Shown here piece after piece: positions 39,697 to 49,629 of a stretch of DNA of 64,000 nt. Made by a program: the position numbers and the translations under genes. The number at the start of each line of letters is the position of its first letter. The first letter of the stretch is position 1. The stretch covers positions 1 through 64,000 of the forward strand of contig JAFGQN010000077.1 in assembly GCA_016935665.1 (NCBI GenBank), given 5' to 3'. Source of the stretch: Deltaproteobacteria bacterium. GTDB lineage: Bacteria > Myxococcota_A > Polyangia > JAAYKL01. Below the pieces are notes generated by a model. That model was not told where the DNA came from. It saw nothing but the letters and a program-made list of their open reading frames with translations, and searched no databases.

Positions 39697-39901
39697 TCTT
39701 CGTCGCACACAATATAATATTCTGATATCATTTGACTTTTTACTGTTTACAAAAAATGTTCAACAGTGTAATCACGCTACATTTTTGTACTTATCAGTAA
39801 TTAAACAACATAATTGTAGCGACGTTCCGATAAAAAACCTAAAACACAACAACAAAATCGACATATGATTTAAAACAGTTTTATAATGACCAATTTTGTG
39901 T

Positions 39902-40441
39902 CTAAATCTGACCGAATGCCCACAACCATTTCAGCATGAGTCCCATTTCATGTGCGATACCATGAGCATCCAACGGAAAGGTGAAAATTGGACGATAATA
40001 CACCTGGAGAAACAAAAGGCTGCCGCGACGCGGGGTATATACCGGAAAGGACAAGCCAACGAACCCATTCCAGAGATGTCTTCCCATTGTGTCCGGCAAA
40101 CCAAATGCATAGCCGGTTCCAATGTTAAACACTGCCACATTCACCCCAAGCTCCACAGTAGGCAATACAACCGTTTCGTCGCCATTGGTAGCGAATTTAC
40201 CACCTCCTGTGACCCACCACGAAAATGGGGACCACATCTTTTGAAACCAGGTAAACTCCAGCCCCTGCAAATAGGCGTTGGAAAGATTCCCTCCACGCAG
40301 ATACGCAAAACTGCCACCCAACGTAATGCCTGGGCCCGGCTTCCATCCGCCCTGTGGTGGTCTTCCCGAGGGGTGCAACGCCAATGCCACCGATGACCAG
40401 AACAAAACAATTGCGAATATTGTAATCTTAAAAAATTTCAT
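39902..40441 (-). CDS. small secreted/outer-membrane-like protein of unknown function
   Basis: The protein is 179 residues with a Sec signal peptide (MKFFKITIFAIVLFWSSVALA, cleavage after ALA). The mature part is rich in Gly and aromatic residues with alternating hydrophobic strands (ITLGGSFAYLRGG, LGVNVAVFNIGTGYAFGL, LLFLQVYYRPIF), like a small 8-stranded outer-membrane barrel. No family was recognised. It is divergent from the CPBP protease gene, with 78 bases between the two. The 344-base stretch between it and amtB holds only the sigma54 promoter. Confidence 0.7.
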   Translation of the reverse strand: MKFFKITIFAIVLFWSSVALALHPSGRPPQGGWKPGPGITLGGSFAYLRGGNLSNAYLQGLEFTWFQKMWSPFSWWVTGGGKFATNGDETVVLPTVELGVNVAVFNIGTGYAFGLPDTMGRHLWNGFVGLSFPVYTPRRGSLLFLQVYYRPIFTFPLDAHGIAHEMGLMLKWLWAFGQI

Positions 40442-40519
40442 ACTTTTATCATTGTAACGAATAATACGGTTTTTTCTAAATCTTTAGACATCTGTACTCA
40501 GGTTCGGTAGAAAGAAACA

Positions 40520-41248
40520 GTGAACAACTCTAATAAAAAAAACTCCAAAATCAACAGGAGCCAGTCCATCGTCGCGGAACGCGACCCCATTTCTGACATC
40601 CGCGTTCCACTGATGATTCTGTTTCTTTGGGCCGCCGTTTCCAGTTTCTATATCGACTTGCCTTCATGGGTAACCCTTCCCGTAGCGGCAGTGGTCGCAG
40701 CAACATGGGCAATCATCCGAGAACGTGGATTGATTATCGCCCTCTCGATAAACTGGAAAACTTATTGGGTTCTGCTTGCACCCATCGTTTCGTTTTTACT
40801 CTATGCATTGCTGGATGTGGCTATTCAATCCGTCAGCGTCTCGCTCATCAGCGGTGGCGGCCTCAACGGAAACAGAGAACTGCCTGCCCTTTTTACATGG
40901 CTCGTCTCTCTCAGAGCTTCGGCGGGAGACATTCCTCCAGTGCTTCTCGGTCTTGGCGGCGCCATCGTCCTTGGAATCGGGGAAGAATTCTTTTGGCGTG
41001 GTTTTGTCCAGACAAGACTAATGCTCGTAATTGGACACGGCACAGCTTCGCTTATTACAGCCATATTATACGGCGTATTTTATCTGTTTGCGCTGGGCAC
41101 TATGGCTGCTGTGCTTTCGTTGTTCCTTGGTATTGTCCTTTCCATGTTCACACTGCGTTCAAGGTCGCTTCTGCCAGCCATTTTGTGTCATGCCAGTTTT
41201 CTGATTTTCAGTCTGTGGCTGCGCCCCGACATTTCGGGGATCGTGTAG
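40520..41248 (+). CDS. CPBP-family intramembrane metalloprotease-like protein
   Basis: The 242-residue membrane protein with six to seven helices carries the CPBP/Abi motifs: GEEFFWRGFVQ (EExxxR type, near 154), followed by a helix with FYLFALGTM and a C-terminal HASFL (HxxxF/N-like). Members are predicted type II CAAX-like proteases that act within the inner membrane. Substrates in bacteria are mostly unknown. GTG at 40520 is the only good N-terminal start, with a weak AGAAAG ahead. It is followed after 150 bases by a TerB-like gene on the same strand. Confidence 0.85.
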   Translation: MNNSNKKNSKINRSQSIVAERDPISDIRVPLMILFLWAAVSSFYIDLPSWVTLPVAAVVAATWAIIRERGLIIALSINWKTYWVLLAPIVSFLLYALLDVAIQSVSVSLISGGGLNGNRELPALFTWLVSLRASAGDIPPVLLGLGGAIVLGIGEEFFWRGFVQTRLMLVIGHGTASLITAILYGVFYLFALGTMAAVLSLFLGIVLSMFTLRSRSLLPAILCHASFLIFSLWLRPDISGIV

Positions 41249-41400
41249 TCGCGGACATAAGAGAATACCAATTGGGGCATTGTCAATTAATCCAAAGCGG
41301 CATATGGAAAACAAACGGATTGATTCATATATCGTTTATTCAATACATCTGGAACGGTATGCGACATCAGATGACAAATACTACCCACATGGAGTTCCCA

Positions 41401-41925
41401 ATGAATATTTTTAAACTGTTTCAAATTGTACCTGAGAAAAAACAGGAATTCGGACAGTTGTTTGACCGCATCTCCCAGCTGGGCGAACAGTTGTCAGATA
41501 CGGACTTAAAAAAGGTTACTGCCACAGCTGGCCTGTATGGACGTATCGCGTATGCCGATACGGAAATCACACCGGATGAAGTTGAAAAAATAAAATCTAT
41601 ACTGGCCACCGACACCGGACTTTCAAAAAAATCGAGCGCTATTGTGACAACGCTGATGCTGGAAAACAAAGTGGAGTTGCTGACTCTGGAAGAACACTTT
41701 TACACCAGGCTGGCAAATGAATGCATGACTGTCGATGAAAAAAAGTCTCTTTTAAAAAAAATGTTTCAAATCGCTGCGGCAGATGGAACTATTTGTCTTG
41801 AGGAAGAAAATCAGCTCTACGGTGTTGCCAGCCACTTGAAATTGTCCAGACAGGAAATTGTCGAGCTGAAACGAGAATTCAAAGAATACCTATCCGTTTT
41901 CCAATCCGGAAGCCAACAACGTTGA
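41401..41925 (+). CDS. TerB-like (tellurite resistance/co-chaperone) domain protein
   Basis: The 174-residue all-helical protein has two acidic repeats typical of TerB/DjlA-like domains: YGRIAYADTEITPDEVEKI and FQIAAADGTICLEEENQLYG. These domains bind metal ions or act as membrane-associated stress modules, and their precise function is unclear. ATG at 41401 is preceded by GGAG. The frame is open far upstream within the CPBP gene in a different reading frame, which is coincidence. It ends 14 bases before the convergent end of ftsZ. It has no signal peptide, so it should be cytosolic. Confidence 0.85.
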   Translation: MNIFKLFQIVPEKKQEFGQLFDRISQLGEQLSDTDLKKVTATAGLYGRIAYADTEITPDEVEKIKSILATDTGLSKKSSAIVTTLMLENKVELLTLEEHFYTRLANECMTVDEKKSLLKKMFQIAAADGTICLEEENQLYGVASHLKLSRQEIVELKREFKEYLSVFQSGSQQR

Positions 41926-41939
41926 AGATAAAAAAGTGC

Positions 41940-43151
41940 TTAATCGTGGTGATGTTGTTTTCTGATAAACGCAGGAATGTCAAGATCGTTGCCATGTGGC
42001 ATGGACGCGCGCGGAACCGCAGCTGCTGAACGCGTCATATTTTGACCGCCACCACTCACGGACGAGGCGTCCTGGGGTTCGCGCGCACCACTTGCAGACG
42101 GAATCGAAGGGCGATTGCTCTGCGCGACACAGGAATCCTTATATGCCGATTGAGGTGAGTAGCTGTTGCGATATCCCCCATGGTGCATCATGGATTCCTC
42201 CTGTTGAAATCCAGTTGCGATAACTGTGCATTTTACCTCTTCACACGGTTCTTCCAAAGTCACGTATCCAAAAATGATGTGAGCATCTTCATCTGCAGCT
42301 TCTTCAATCATGGTGACCGCATCCGCCACTTCATTCATGGTCATGTCCGGTCCACCCGTAATATTAATCAAAATACCAGTGGCGCCATTGATTTTCACAT
42401 CATCCAACAGCGGGCTGTTAATTGCCATTTCGGCCGCTTCCACAGCACGATTCGGTCCTTTACCATATCCCGTTCCCATCAGTGCGCGACCACGATTGGT
42501 CATAATTGTGCGAACATCAGCAAAATCCACGTTGATCTGTCCGCGAATAGTGATGAGATCAGAGATACCCCGTACGGCATTGCAAAGTACCTGATCGGCG
42601 AAGCAGAACGCGTCATTAATGGTCAGATTCTGTTCCAGCGACAGGAGGCTTTCATTGGGAATCACAATCTGTGTATCCACTTCTTCGCCCAGTGCCATGA
42701 TTCCCTCTTCGGCAAAGCGAGACCGCCGGCGACCTTCAAAGCGGAAGGGTTTTGTGACAACCCCAACAGTTAATGCATCAACCTCTTTGGCCACCTGAGC
42801 GACGATTGAGGCAGCGCCAGTTCCAGTGCCACCCCCCATTCCGGCGGCGATAAAAACCATATCTGAACCGCGAAGGATTTCTTCCAGAGTGGAAACGTCT
42901 TCCAGTGCTGCCTTGCGTCCAATTTCAGGGTGACCACCTGCGCCAAGTCCTTTTGTCAAATTGGTGCCAATTTGAATTTTGTTGGTCGCTGGATTGGCTT
43001 CCAGCGCCTGATGGTCGGTATTGACGACCACAAACTCGACTCCTTCAATTTGCTCTGCGATCATATTTGCCACGGCGTTTCCGCCACCACCGCCCACACC
43101 TACCACTTTAATTTTGGCATGCTGGTCCATTCCGTCTAATTCAAAACGCAT
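41940..43151 (-). CDS. ftsZ: cell division protein FtsZ
   Basis: This 403-residue tubulin-like GTPase polymerises into the Z ring at mid-cell. It shows the N-terminal GVGGGGGNAVANM, the GTP-binding signature GMGGGTGTGAA (106-112), the T7 loop NVDFADVRTIM and a C-terminal linker followed by the conserved tail DLDIPAFIRKQ, which binds FtsA. All expected residues are present. ATG at 43151 has GGGAGGA. It follows ftsA by 89 bases, in the usual order. Confidence 0.98.
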   Translation of the reverse strand: MRFELDGMDQHAKIKVVGVGGGGGNAVANMIAEQIEGVEFVVVNTDHQALEANPATNKIQIGTNLTKGLGAGGHPEIGRKAALEDVSTLEEILRGSDMVFIAAGMGGGTGTGAASIVAQVAKEVDALTVGVVTKPFRFEGRRRSRFAEEGIMALGEEVDTQIVIPNESLLSLEQNLTINDAFCFADQVLCNAVRGISDLITIRGQINVDFADVRTIMTNRGRALMGTGYGKGPNRAVEAAEMAINSPLLDDVKINGATGILINITGGPDMTMNEVADAVTMIEEAADEDAHIIFGYVTLEEPCEEVKCTVIATGFQQEESMMHHGGYRNSYSPQSAYKDSCVAQSNRPSIPSASGAREPQDASSVSGGGQNMTRSAAAVPRASMPHGNDLDIPAFIRKQHHHD

Positions 43152-43240
43152 GAAATCCTCCCGAATTCCTATTCAATTTTTTTGCCGTATTTGCTACAAC
43201 CACTGCCGGTGAAACACCGCGCCTCGCAGCAGTTGCACAG

Positions 43241-44476
43241 TTAAAATATTTCTCTAAACCACCCGGACATACGCCCGAGTACTTTTGAATACACTTTGTC
43301 TTCTCTGACACGAATGACTGTTCCGGTCGTATCGGTGTCATGCATCGCGCCATAATTCACCAGTCCCGCGCCCGTGGCGTAAATGGGATTGGCCACCATA
43401 TCAGCCATTCCCCCAAAACCGAATGGGATGCCACGACGCACTGGCATCCCTGTCGTTTCTTCTGCCATCTCCGGTAACCCTTCGAGCAGAGTGGCGCCAC
43501 CGGTCACAACCAGACCACTGGCCAATAAGTCCGCATATCCGCTCTCCAGAATCGCCCGATGAACGAGCATAAAAATTTCTTCAACTCTAGGCTCAATAAT
43601 GTGGGCCAGAACTTCTCTGGGTTGTTCAATGGGGGGACGTCCACCCACTGAAGGCACCAGGATTGTTTCGTCCGGATCCACCAGTTTCACCATGGCACAA
43701 CCGTGATTCTGTTTAATGCGTTCCGCTTCGGCTTTGGGAGTTCTTAAGCCCATCGCCACGTCAGACGTCAGATGCTTGCCGCCAACAGATATAACCGACG
43801 TATGCGCCACAGCACCATCCACATAAATAATAAGGTCCGTTGTACCACCGCCGATGTCCACCATTGCGACACCGAGTTCTTTTTCGTCATCATGTAAAAC
43901 GGATTCGGCCGAAGCGATCTGCTCCAATACAATGTCCGCCACATCCAGACCACAACGCTGCGCACATTTAACAATGTTCTGCGCGGATGTCACAGCGCCG
44001 GTAATAATGTGAACGCGGCCTTCAAGACGAACGCCATTCATTCCCACCGGGTTTTTAACCCCTTCCTGATCGTCCACCACATAGCCTTGCGGTATCGCAT
44101 GAATCACTTCCCTGTCCAGGGGAATTGCCACCGCTTTCGCCTGCTCAATGACTCTTTCCACGTCGCCCTGTGAAATTTCCCTGTTTTTTACCGCCACAAT
44201 ACCATTGTTATTGAACGAAGAAATATGTCCGCCGGCAATTCCCGCATACACGGTTGAAATCTCAACCCCCGCCATTTGCTCCGCTTCTTCAATGGCCCGG
44301 GTGATCGAATTGCAGGTGGCGTCTATGTTTACAACCACGCCTTTGTGCAATCCCGCGGAAGGATGCGAGCCAATACCAATAATGTCTGTCCCCTCTTCAT
44401 TCACTTCACCAACAACGGCTGCCACTTTCGTCGTTCCAATATCGAGTCCTACGATAATATCACCGCATTTTGCCAT
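43241..44476 (-). CDS. ftsA: cell division protein FtsA
   Basis: This 411-residue actin-like ATPase tethers FtsZ to the membrane. The phosphate-1 loop VGLDIGTTKVAAVVGE, the 1C SHS2-type insertion (HAIPQGYVVDDQEGV), the phosphate-2 region MVDIGGGTTDL, the adenosine motif VVTGGATLLEG and a C-terminal amphipathic tail (MSGWFREIF) are all visible. Length is normal. ATG at 44476 has AAGGATAGG. Upstream division genes such as ftsQ, ddl or murC are not adjacent. Confidence 0.97.
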   Translation of the reverse strand: MAKCGDIIVGLDIGTTKVAAVVGEVNEEGTDIIGIGSHPSAGLHKGVVVNIDATCNSITRAIEEAEQMAGVEISTVYAGIAGGHISSFNNNGIVAVKNREISQGDVERVIEQAKAVAIPLDREVIHAIPQGYVVDDQEGVKNPVGMNGVRLEGRVHIITGAVTSAQNIVKCAQRCGLDVADIVLEQIASAESVLHDDEKELGVAMVDIGGGTTDLIIYVDGAVAHTSVISVGGKHLTSDVAMGLRTPKAEAERIKQNHGCAMVKLVDPDETILVPSVGGRPPIEQPREVLAHIIEPRVEEIFMLVHRAILESGYADLLASGLVVTGGATLLEGLPEMAEETTGMPVRRGIPFGFGGMADMVANPIYATGAGLVNYGAMHDTDTTGTVIRVREDKVYSKVLGRMSGWFREIF

Positions 44477-45191
44477 TCAAATTACCTATCCTTCTTCAGC
44501 GAATCGCGCCACCGATCGGCTGTTTATCCAGTCTGATCATTTCGGCATAAAAACAACTTTTAACTGGCGGACTGTTAACCTGTTGTCCCGGGGCTGAAAT
44601 ACAGGAACGCAAGATGCCTGTTTTAAATTATTTCTCCTGCCCCGTGCCCTTTCCGTTTTTCAACTGAGCGCATTTGACAGAATTCCGATTCAGCCTATCG
44701 AGCAAACCGAAATAATCGCTTAGGTGTCACAGTGGCATGTCAGGATAATCAGAATCAAATTTTTGACCCAAAAAAAATGACAAAACCCCGTTTCCACACA
44801 ACTCCCCAATTCAGAATAATCTCTTCACATTATCGACCGTTAGAGTGATTATCAAACAACACATCAATATCATTGAAAAAAGGTGTAAGGGCGCATCAAA
44901 ACAGGTCATCAGCTCTTTTATCTGTTCCCCAAAAAATTGAATTTTGTGTTGAAACTGAATTCTGATGAAAAACACTACCTATTCATCTTGAAACCGATTG
45001 CTCCCCGCGAAATCAAACGCCCGAGAATTGGTTGCACGATTAACACAGATAAAGTCATCCGATGCGAGAAACGGTCAGGCGCTTTCCAAGCGTATTGATA
45101 CTGATGAAAATTGAATCAGATGAACAACAGATATATTGCAAAATATTCATTACTAAAATGGGGAATATAAAACAAAGCGAGGATAGAAGAA
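44477..45191. other. 715-base intergenic region upstream of ftsA
   Basis: No open frame with a plausible start and composition was found on either strand, and no tRNA, terminator-like hairpin with a T-run or named riboswitch was recognised. It is A/T-richer than the flanking genes. It must hold the promoter of ftsA-ftsZ and the 3' end region of the phosphonate-type fusion gene. An RNA gene cannot be excluded. Confidence 0.4.
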
Positions 45192-47054
45192 TCAGGCGTG
45201 TTGCTTCAATACTGGCTGTTCCATGGAAAAATCTCTAGCTTCCGAAATTACCATGCCAATAGCACTCAAAAACTCATCAATATGAATTTCCTCCAGCGCC
45301 CCCATGTTGGCAACCTGGAAATACGAACCAGCCAATTCCCCTTTGCTCTCATAGACAATGTAGCCACGGCTCTTCAATCCAAGATATATGTCCGCATACG
45401 TCATACCATCGGGCACTTTGACAATCGTCACGCTATGGGAGGCACGCTCGCTATCCACAAGCAACTCCATTCCCAGCGACCGCAGGCCACTGCGCAATCG
45501 GGAACTTAAATTCTGATAATGTTCCATACGCGATTCGACTCCCACGTCCAGCAATTCATCCAGCGCGGCATTCAAGCTCATCATTGTATTCACACCGGGT
45601 GTAAATGGCGTCTGGGACCTTTTTTTCATGAATTCACGATATTTGCGCAAATCAAGATAATAACTGCGAGGTTGCTCATCCTGAATGTTTTTCCAGACAC
45701 GCGGATGCACACAAACACTGGCCACTCCGGAAAACGCATGCAGACATTTATTTGCGCTGCTGACGCAAACATCAATGTTATCGCTGACCACATCCAGTTG
45801 CTCAGCACCCAGACTTGAAACCGCATCAACAATCAGCATGCGCCCGTTTTGGCGAACCACACCGCCAACTTCATTCACCGGATTGAGAACTGCCATCGAC
45901 GTTTCGTGGTGAATCATACCAACAGCAGCAATGTCCGGATCCGCCTTAAGCGCCGCATCAAGTTTTTCCACAGGCAATGCCTGTCCCCAAGGGACAAAAA
46001 ATGGCACAACAACAATGTTATGAACTTCTGCAATTTCTCGAAGTCTCTCGCCAAAAGCCCCATTACTCAACACCAGAAACTTCTTGCCGAGAGGCACAAA
46101 TGTACTGATCGCGGATTCCATGCCGCCAGTGCCCGAAGCTGTGATAACAAAAACGTCATGCTGCTCGGTCGCTTTGAAAACACGACGCAATTTGCGCTGG
46201 AGAGAATCGAGCAGGCTCGAGAATATTGGCTCGCGATGGCACATATCTCGCGCCCCAACCGCCGCTTTAACCCGAGGGGTGGTAGTCACTGGGCCAGGAT
46301 TCAGCAGCATCGCGTGCTCGCCGTCATAGCTGGTTTCCAGAGTATCGCCATGGAGTTGAATCAATAATTCAGCATAACGACGCGCCTGAGGACTGGAAAT
46401 TGAAATCCATCGCACATTTTTAACGTCGAGCATTCGAACTCGGCCACGTCTGGCCATGGCGCGGAGACTGTCAACCAGTGATATTTCTACGTCTTCAAGA
46501 AGTCGTTTAAGTTTATCTACCAGAACGGGCGAAATACGAACGATTCCCGGACACACGCCATCCGGCCGTTCGATATTCATGCCAATATCCGAAATACTAT
46601 TACCTTCAAGGTGAACCTTTAGACACTCTTCCTGATCGAACACATCATCACAACGCCGATCCACTGCCAGCACAACCGAATCCACCGGCGCCGGCGAATT
46701 TAAAATACGTCGAATCAGCGATGGCGGATACAAATGGTCGGAAGGAACAAGTACCACCTGCTGATCAATCCAGCCGGATGCAGCAATGATGGAATGGGCA
46801 CTTCCGTGCTTCCAGTGCTCATTGTGAACGACTGTGACCGGAATATCGAGATGATAGCTGTCCAGAGCCCATCTGATTTTCTCAGATTGATACCCGGTGA
46901 CCACTATTGCTTCCTCAATGCCCGCGGCATGCAAAGTCCGTAAATTACGGATAATTAAAGGCAGCCCCGCCACTTTGGCCAGAGCCTTTACATGCCCGGA
47001 ACCATTTACAACCCGCTCGCTTCGCTCATCTGCAAGAACAATTGCTCTTTTCAT
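45192..47054 (-). CDS. nucleotidyltransferase / 2-aminoethylphosphonate transaminase fusion (PntC-like)
   Basis: The 620-residue protein has two domains. Residues 1-225 are a sugar-nucleotide-type nucleotidyltransferase (KALAKVAGLPLIIRNL, HNEHWKHGSAHSI, LVPSDHLY). The usual Gly-rich loop LAAGxGxR is changed to LADERSER. Residues 245-610 are a fold-type I PLP transaminase with LLNPGPVTTTPRV, TASGTGGMESA, DAVSSLG (Asp 410) and SSANKCLHAFSG (Lys 436), the pattern of PhnW. Such fusions activate aminoethylphosphonate with CTP for transfer to surface lipids or glycans. No phosphoenolpyruvate mutase is nearby. ATG at 47054 starts the conserved MKRAIVLAD. The frame extends upstream into an A/T-rich region, which is disfavoured. 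Confidence 0.82.
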   Translation of the reverse strand: MKRAIVLADERSERVVNGSGHVKALAKVAGLPLIIRNLRTLHAAGIEEAIVVTGYQSEKIRWALDSYHLDIPVTVVHNEHWKHGSAHSIIAASGWIDQQVVLVPSDHLYPPSLIRRILNSPAPVDSVVLAVDRRCDDVFDQEECLKVHLEGNSISDIGMNIERPDGVCPGIVRISPVLVDKLKRLLEDVEISLVDSLRAMARRGRVRMLDVKNVRWISISSPQARRYAELLIQLHGDTLETSYDGEHAMLLNPGPVTTTPRVKAAVGARDMCHREPIFSSLLDSLQRKLRRVFKATEQHDVFVITASGTGGMESAISTFVPLGKKFLVLSNGAFGERLREIAEVHNIVVVPFFVPWGQALPVEKLDAALKADPDIAAVGMIHHETSMAVLNPVNEVGGVVRQNGRMLIVDAVSSLGAEQLDVVSDNIDVCVSSANKCLHAFSGVASVCVHPRVWKNIQDEQPRSYYLDLRKYREFMKKRSQTPFTPGVNTMMSLNAALDELLDVGVESRMEHYQNLSSRLRSGLRSLGMELLVDSERASHSVTIVKVPDGMTYADIYLGLKSRGYIVYESKGELAGSYFQVANMGALEEIHIDEFLSAIGMVISEARDFSMEQPVLKQHA

Positions 47055-47316
47055 AATTCTATAACCTGCTCCCTCAAAAACCGGAAAACCTAAATTTTCA
47101 ACAAAATAAGAAAAGCAAAAAAGTGCAACAAAAACACACTGTATAAAAAAGGCAACAAATAGATGTTGCAAAAAATACACATAAACGACGTACAAAATAG
47201 ACATTCACGCTTAATTATTCGACCACTCAGCCGTTTAACGTTTAATACGTCTTCACCAGCACGTCTGCTCGGCCGTCTAATAAGCAATTCGCATGCCACC
47301 ATCAAATGTTAATTTA

Positions 47317-48282
47317 TTATAGATTTCGAAGTTTTTGCAGTGCAGACTCAAAAGTCGCCGGGGGCACACTCTCGAAACGCATCCGTTCTCCCGATACAGG
47401 ATGGTTGAAACCAAGTAATTCCGCATGCAACGCCTGCCCCGGAAGCGTGTGATGGACGTCCGCCAATTCTGGAGCCAGTTTTTTAGGGCTATACATTGGA
47501 TCGCCCAGCAACGGAAAACCATTGTCGTAACAATGGACGCGCACCTGATGCGTTCTCCCCGTGTGCAACGTAACACGAACCATCGCCGCACCAGGAAATC
47601 GCTCGAGTGTTTCTATTATGCTGATGGCCTCTTTGCCCCTGGACACTTTCGATGAAAACATTTTTCGCTCGCTGGGCCTGCGCCCATGCAACGTTTGCAG
47701 TGTAATCCGTTCCGGCGGATTACCGGTCACCAAAGCCAGATATCGTCGATCCACACTGTGAACCTGAAACTGCTCCGTCAGCCGCCTCAAGGCATCCTCC
47801 GTTCTCGCCACCACCATCAGGCCCGACGTATCTTTATCCAGCCGATGCACCAATCCGGGACGTAATGAATCCCCGGCGCTGATGGCAAAATGATGAACGA
47901 GACCATTTACCAGAGTGCCACCGGCGTGCCCCGGGGCCGGATGCACCACCATTCCCTGTGGTTTGTTCAACACCACCACCGCGTCATCTTCATACCGAAT
48001 ATCCAGAGCCATTTCTTCAGGATTTGCATTCAGAGGTGTTGGAGGTGGAATTTCGAGAACAATGCTCTGGCCCGTTTTTAATTTGCGGGACGGTCGGGTT
48101 TCCACCTGACCGTCGATTTTGACAAAACCGTCTTCGATAAGCCTTTTCAATTGAGATCTTGAGGGCTCAATATCGTTGTCGCTCAACCATCTATCCAGTC
48201 GCTGACCATTGGCGTCTGTTCCAACCTCCCATTTCTCAATGGAATTTGAGGAATCAACATCATTTTTTATGAGATTGCACAT
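47317..48282 (-). CDS. rluD: 23S rRNA pseudouridine synthase, RluD type
   Basis: The 321-residue protein has an N-terminal S4 RNA-binding domain (about 20-80) and a RluA-family catalytic domain with the active-site motif HRLDKDTSGLMVVA, where the Asp is catalytic. The RluD-type motifs VVLNKPQGMVVHPAPGH and TGRTHQVRVH are visible. It isomerises uridines of helix 69 in 23S rRNA. ATG at 48282 has no strong Shine-Dalgarno. It follows the DUF507 gene by 51 bases on the same strand. Confidence 0.94.
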   Translation of the reverse strand: MCNLIKNDVDSSNSIEKWEVGTDANGQRLDRWLSDNDIEPSRSQLKRLIEDGFVKIDGQVETRPSRKLKTGQSIVLEIPPPTPLNANPEEMALDIRYEDDAVVVLNKPQGMVVHPAPGHAGGTLVNGLVHHFAISAGDSLRPGLVHRLDKDTSGLMVVARTEDALRRLTEQFQVHSVDRRYLALVTGNPPERITLQTLHGRRPSERKMFSSKVSRGKEAISIIETLERFPGAAMVRVTLHTGRTHQVRVHCYDNGFPLLGDPMYSPKKLAPELADVHHTLPGQALHAELLGFNHPVSGERMRFESVPPATFESALQKLRNL

Positions 48283-48333
48283 GGATTATAGCGGAGATTG
48301 CTTTTAAGAATCTAAACGGGTAGTGTTTGCACG

Positions 48334-48597
48334 CTACCACAATTTGCACTTGATGTGCCCCTTGGATTTGATGAGCAGGTCGATGATGGCTCGATCATAA
48401 AAATTCTTTTCCTTCAGCTCTGGAATCACGCGGCTTTCAAACAGCTCGCGCCCTTCTTTTATTTCCTCAGACAGAATATCGTAGAGATTATCCGCCTGCA
48501 GTCCTTCCAGAATCTTTTCCTCATTATAAAGAGATAAATCAGATGCAATCGCACGCGCCAATCGCCTGGCTGCCTGTTCTGTTTCGATAATTCTCAT
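48334..48597 (-). CDS. DUF507 family protein
   Basis: This 87-residue, highly charged, helical protein resembles the DUF507 family, usually small cytosolic proteins of unknown role in Deltaproteobacteria and Aquificota. The N-terminal MRIIETEQAARRLARAIASD and the LFESRVIPELKEKNFYDRAI part are characteristic. ATG at 48597 has GGGAGG. It precedes rluD by 51 bases, so both may be in one transcript. It is divergent from the DUF1848 gene. Confidence 0.8.
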   Translation of the reverse strand: MRIIETEQAARRLARAIASDLSLYNEEKILEGLQADNLYDILSEEIKEGRELFESRVIPELKEKNFYDRAIIDLLIKSKGHIKCKLW

Positions 48598-48717
48598 TCC
48601 AACCTCCCAAAAAGCGAATTAAAAGGTATCATGCTCATCACGGGTGGTCAATTTTGCTACCGTTTTATTTCACCACCAATGGACTATTTTTTTCGAATGC
48701 ACTTTAGAGGATACTTT

Positions 48718-49620
48718 ATGACTTTTGCGCAATTGCCACTGCCAGGTGCTCACCAGCAATCAACGGCACATCCGCGAAAAACCCCTTTGCTTATTTCCGC
48801 CTCTCGCAGGACTGACTTGCCCGGATTTTATCCAGGGTTGTGTGCGCAACTCATTCGTGACAAGGTTCAAAGACTTCGCACCCGTTTTTTGTACGGAGTG
48901 ATGTTCTGGACCAAACAACCCGTCTCCTTTCTCACAGAACCGTCTTTGCGGAGTCTGGTTGAGGAGTTGGAAAATCCCACGGTACAACTCACAATTACCG
49001 GTCTGGGCAGCTCGCGTCTGGAACCGGGAATTTCATCTGCGGCAGAAACCGTGAAAATTTTGCCACAGCTCATCTCACTTTTCAAAGGAGACCCCAGACG
49101 AATTCGGTGGCGCTTTGACCCTATTTTGAAAGACTTCAATGGGCTATCTCATTTTGAGCAACTGGCTGCGCCTCTCTCTCACTTTGGTATCACGGAGTGC
49201 ACCATCTCATTTCCGACCTATTTTAGCCTGAAGGGCAATCTGGACACTCAATTTGAACAGGCGAGGATTCCCAAATGGACCCCCAGTGAACAAAAATTTT
49301 TTTTAGCGGATCTTACATCCATGGCCGAAAAATATGGCATTCAGCTCTTCGCCTGCGCCCAACCGTCCATCACCGGGATGCAGCCGAATATCCGCGCTGC
49401 GTGTTGCATTGACGGGGCGCTGTTTGAGGCGCTCCACCCCGCACATATACCGCTGTCATTGCCCAAGGACAGGAGCCAGCGTAAACAGTGCCATTGCGTC
49501 CAGAGTGACGACATTGGCGATTATGACACCCATCCGTGCGGCGGCGGATGCGTCTACTGCTATTCCAGAGCGGGGGGCCCAAAAAAAGAGCATTGCATTG
49601 AACGTTTACCCAAACAGTAA
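48718..49620 (+). CDS. DUF1848 family iron-sulfur protein
   Basis: This 300-residue protein has the DUF1848 opening LLISASRRTDLPGFYPGL and a C-terminal cysteine cluster CHCVQSDDIGDYDTHPCGGGC and VYCYSR, which probably binds a [4Fe-4S] cluster. The family is related in fold to radical SAM TIM barrels, and its reaction is unknown. ATG at 48718 follows AGAGGA. ATG at 48631 would add 29 residues. It converges on hydF with nine bases between the ends. Confidence 0.85.
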   Translation: MTFAQLPLPGAHQQSTAHPRKTPLLISASRRTDLPGFYPGLCAQLIRDKVQRLRTRFLYGVMFWTKQPVSFLTEPSLRSLVEELENPTVQLTITGLGSSRLEPGISSAAETVKILPQLISLFKGDPRRIRWRFDPILKDFNGLSHFEQLAAPLSHFGITECTISFPTYFSLKGNLDTQFEQARIPKWTPSEQKFFLADLTSMAEKYGIQLFACAQPSITGMQPNIRAACCIDGALFEALHPAHIPLSLPKDRSQRKQCHCVQSDDIGDYDTHPCGGGCVYCYSRAGGPKKEHCIERLPKQ

Positions 49621-49629
49621 TCGCCAGGT

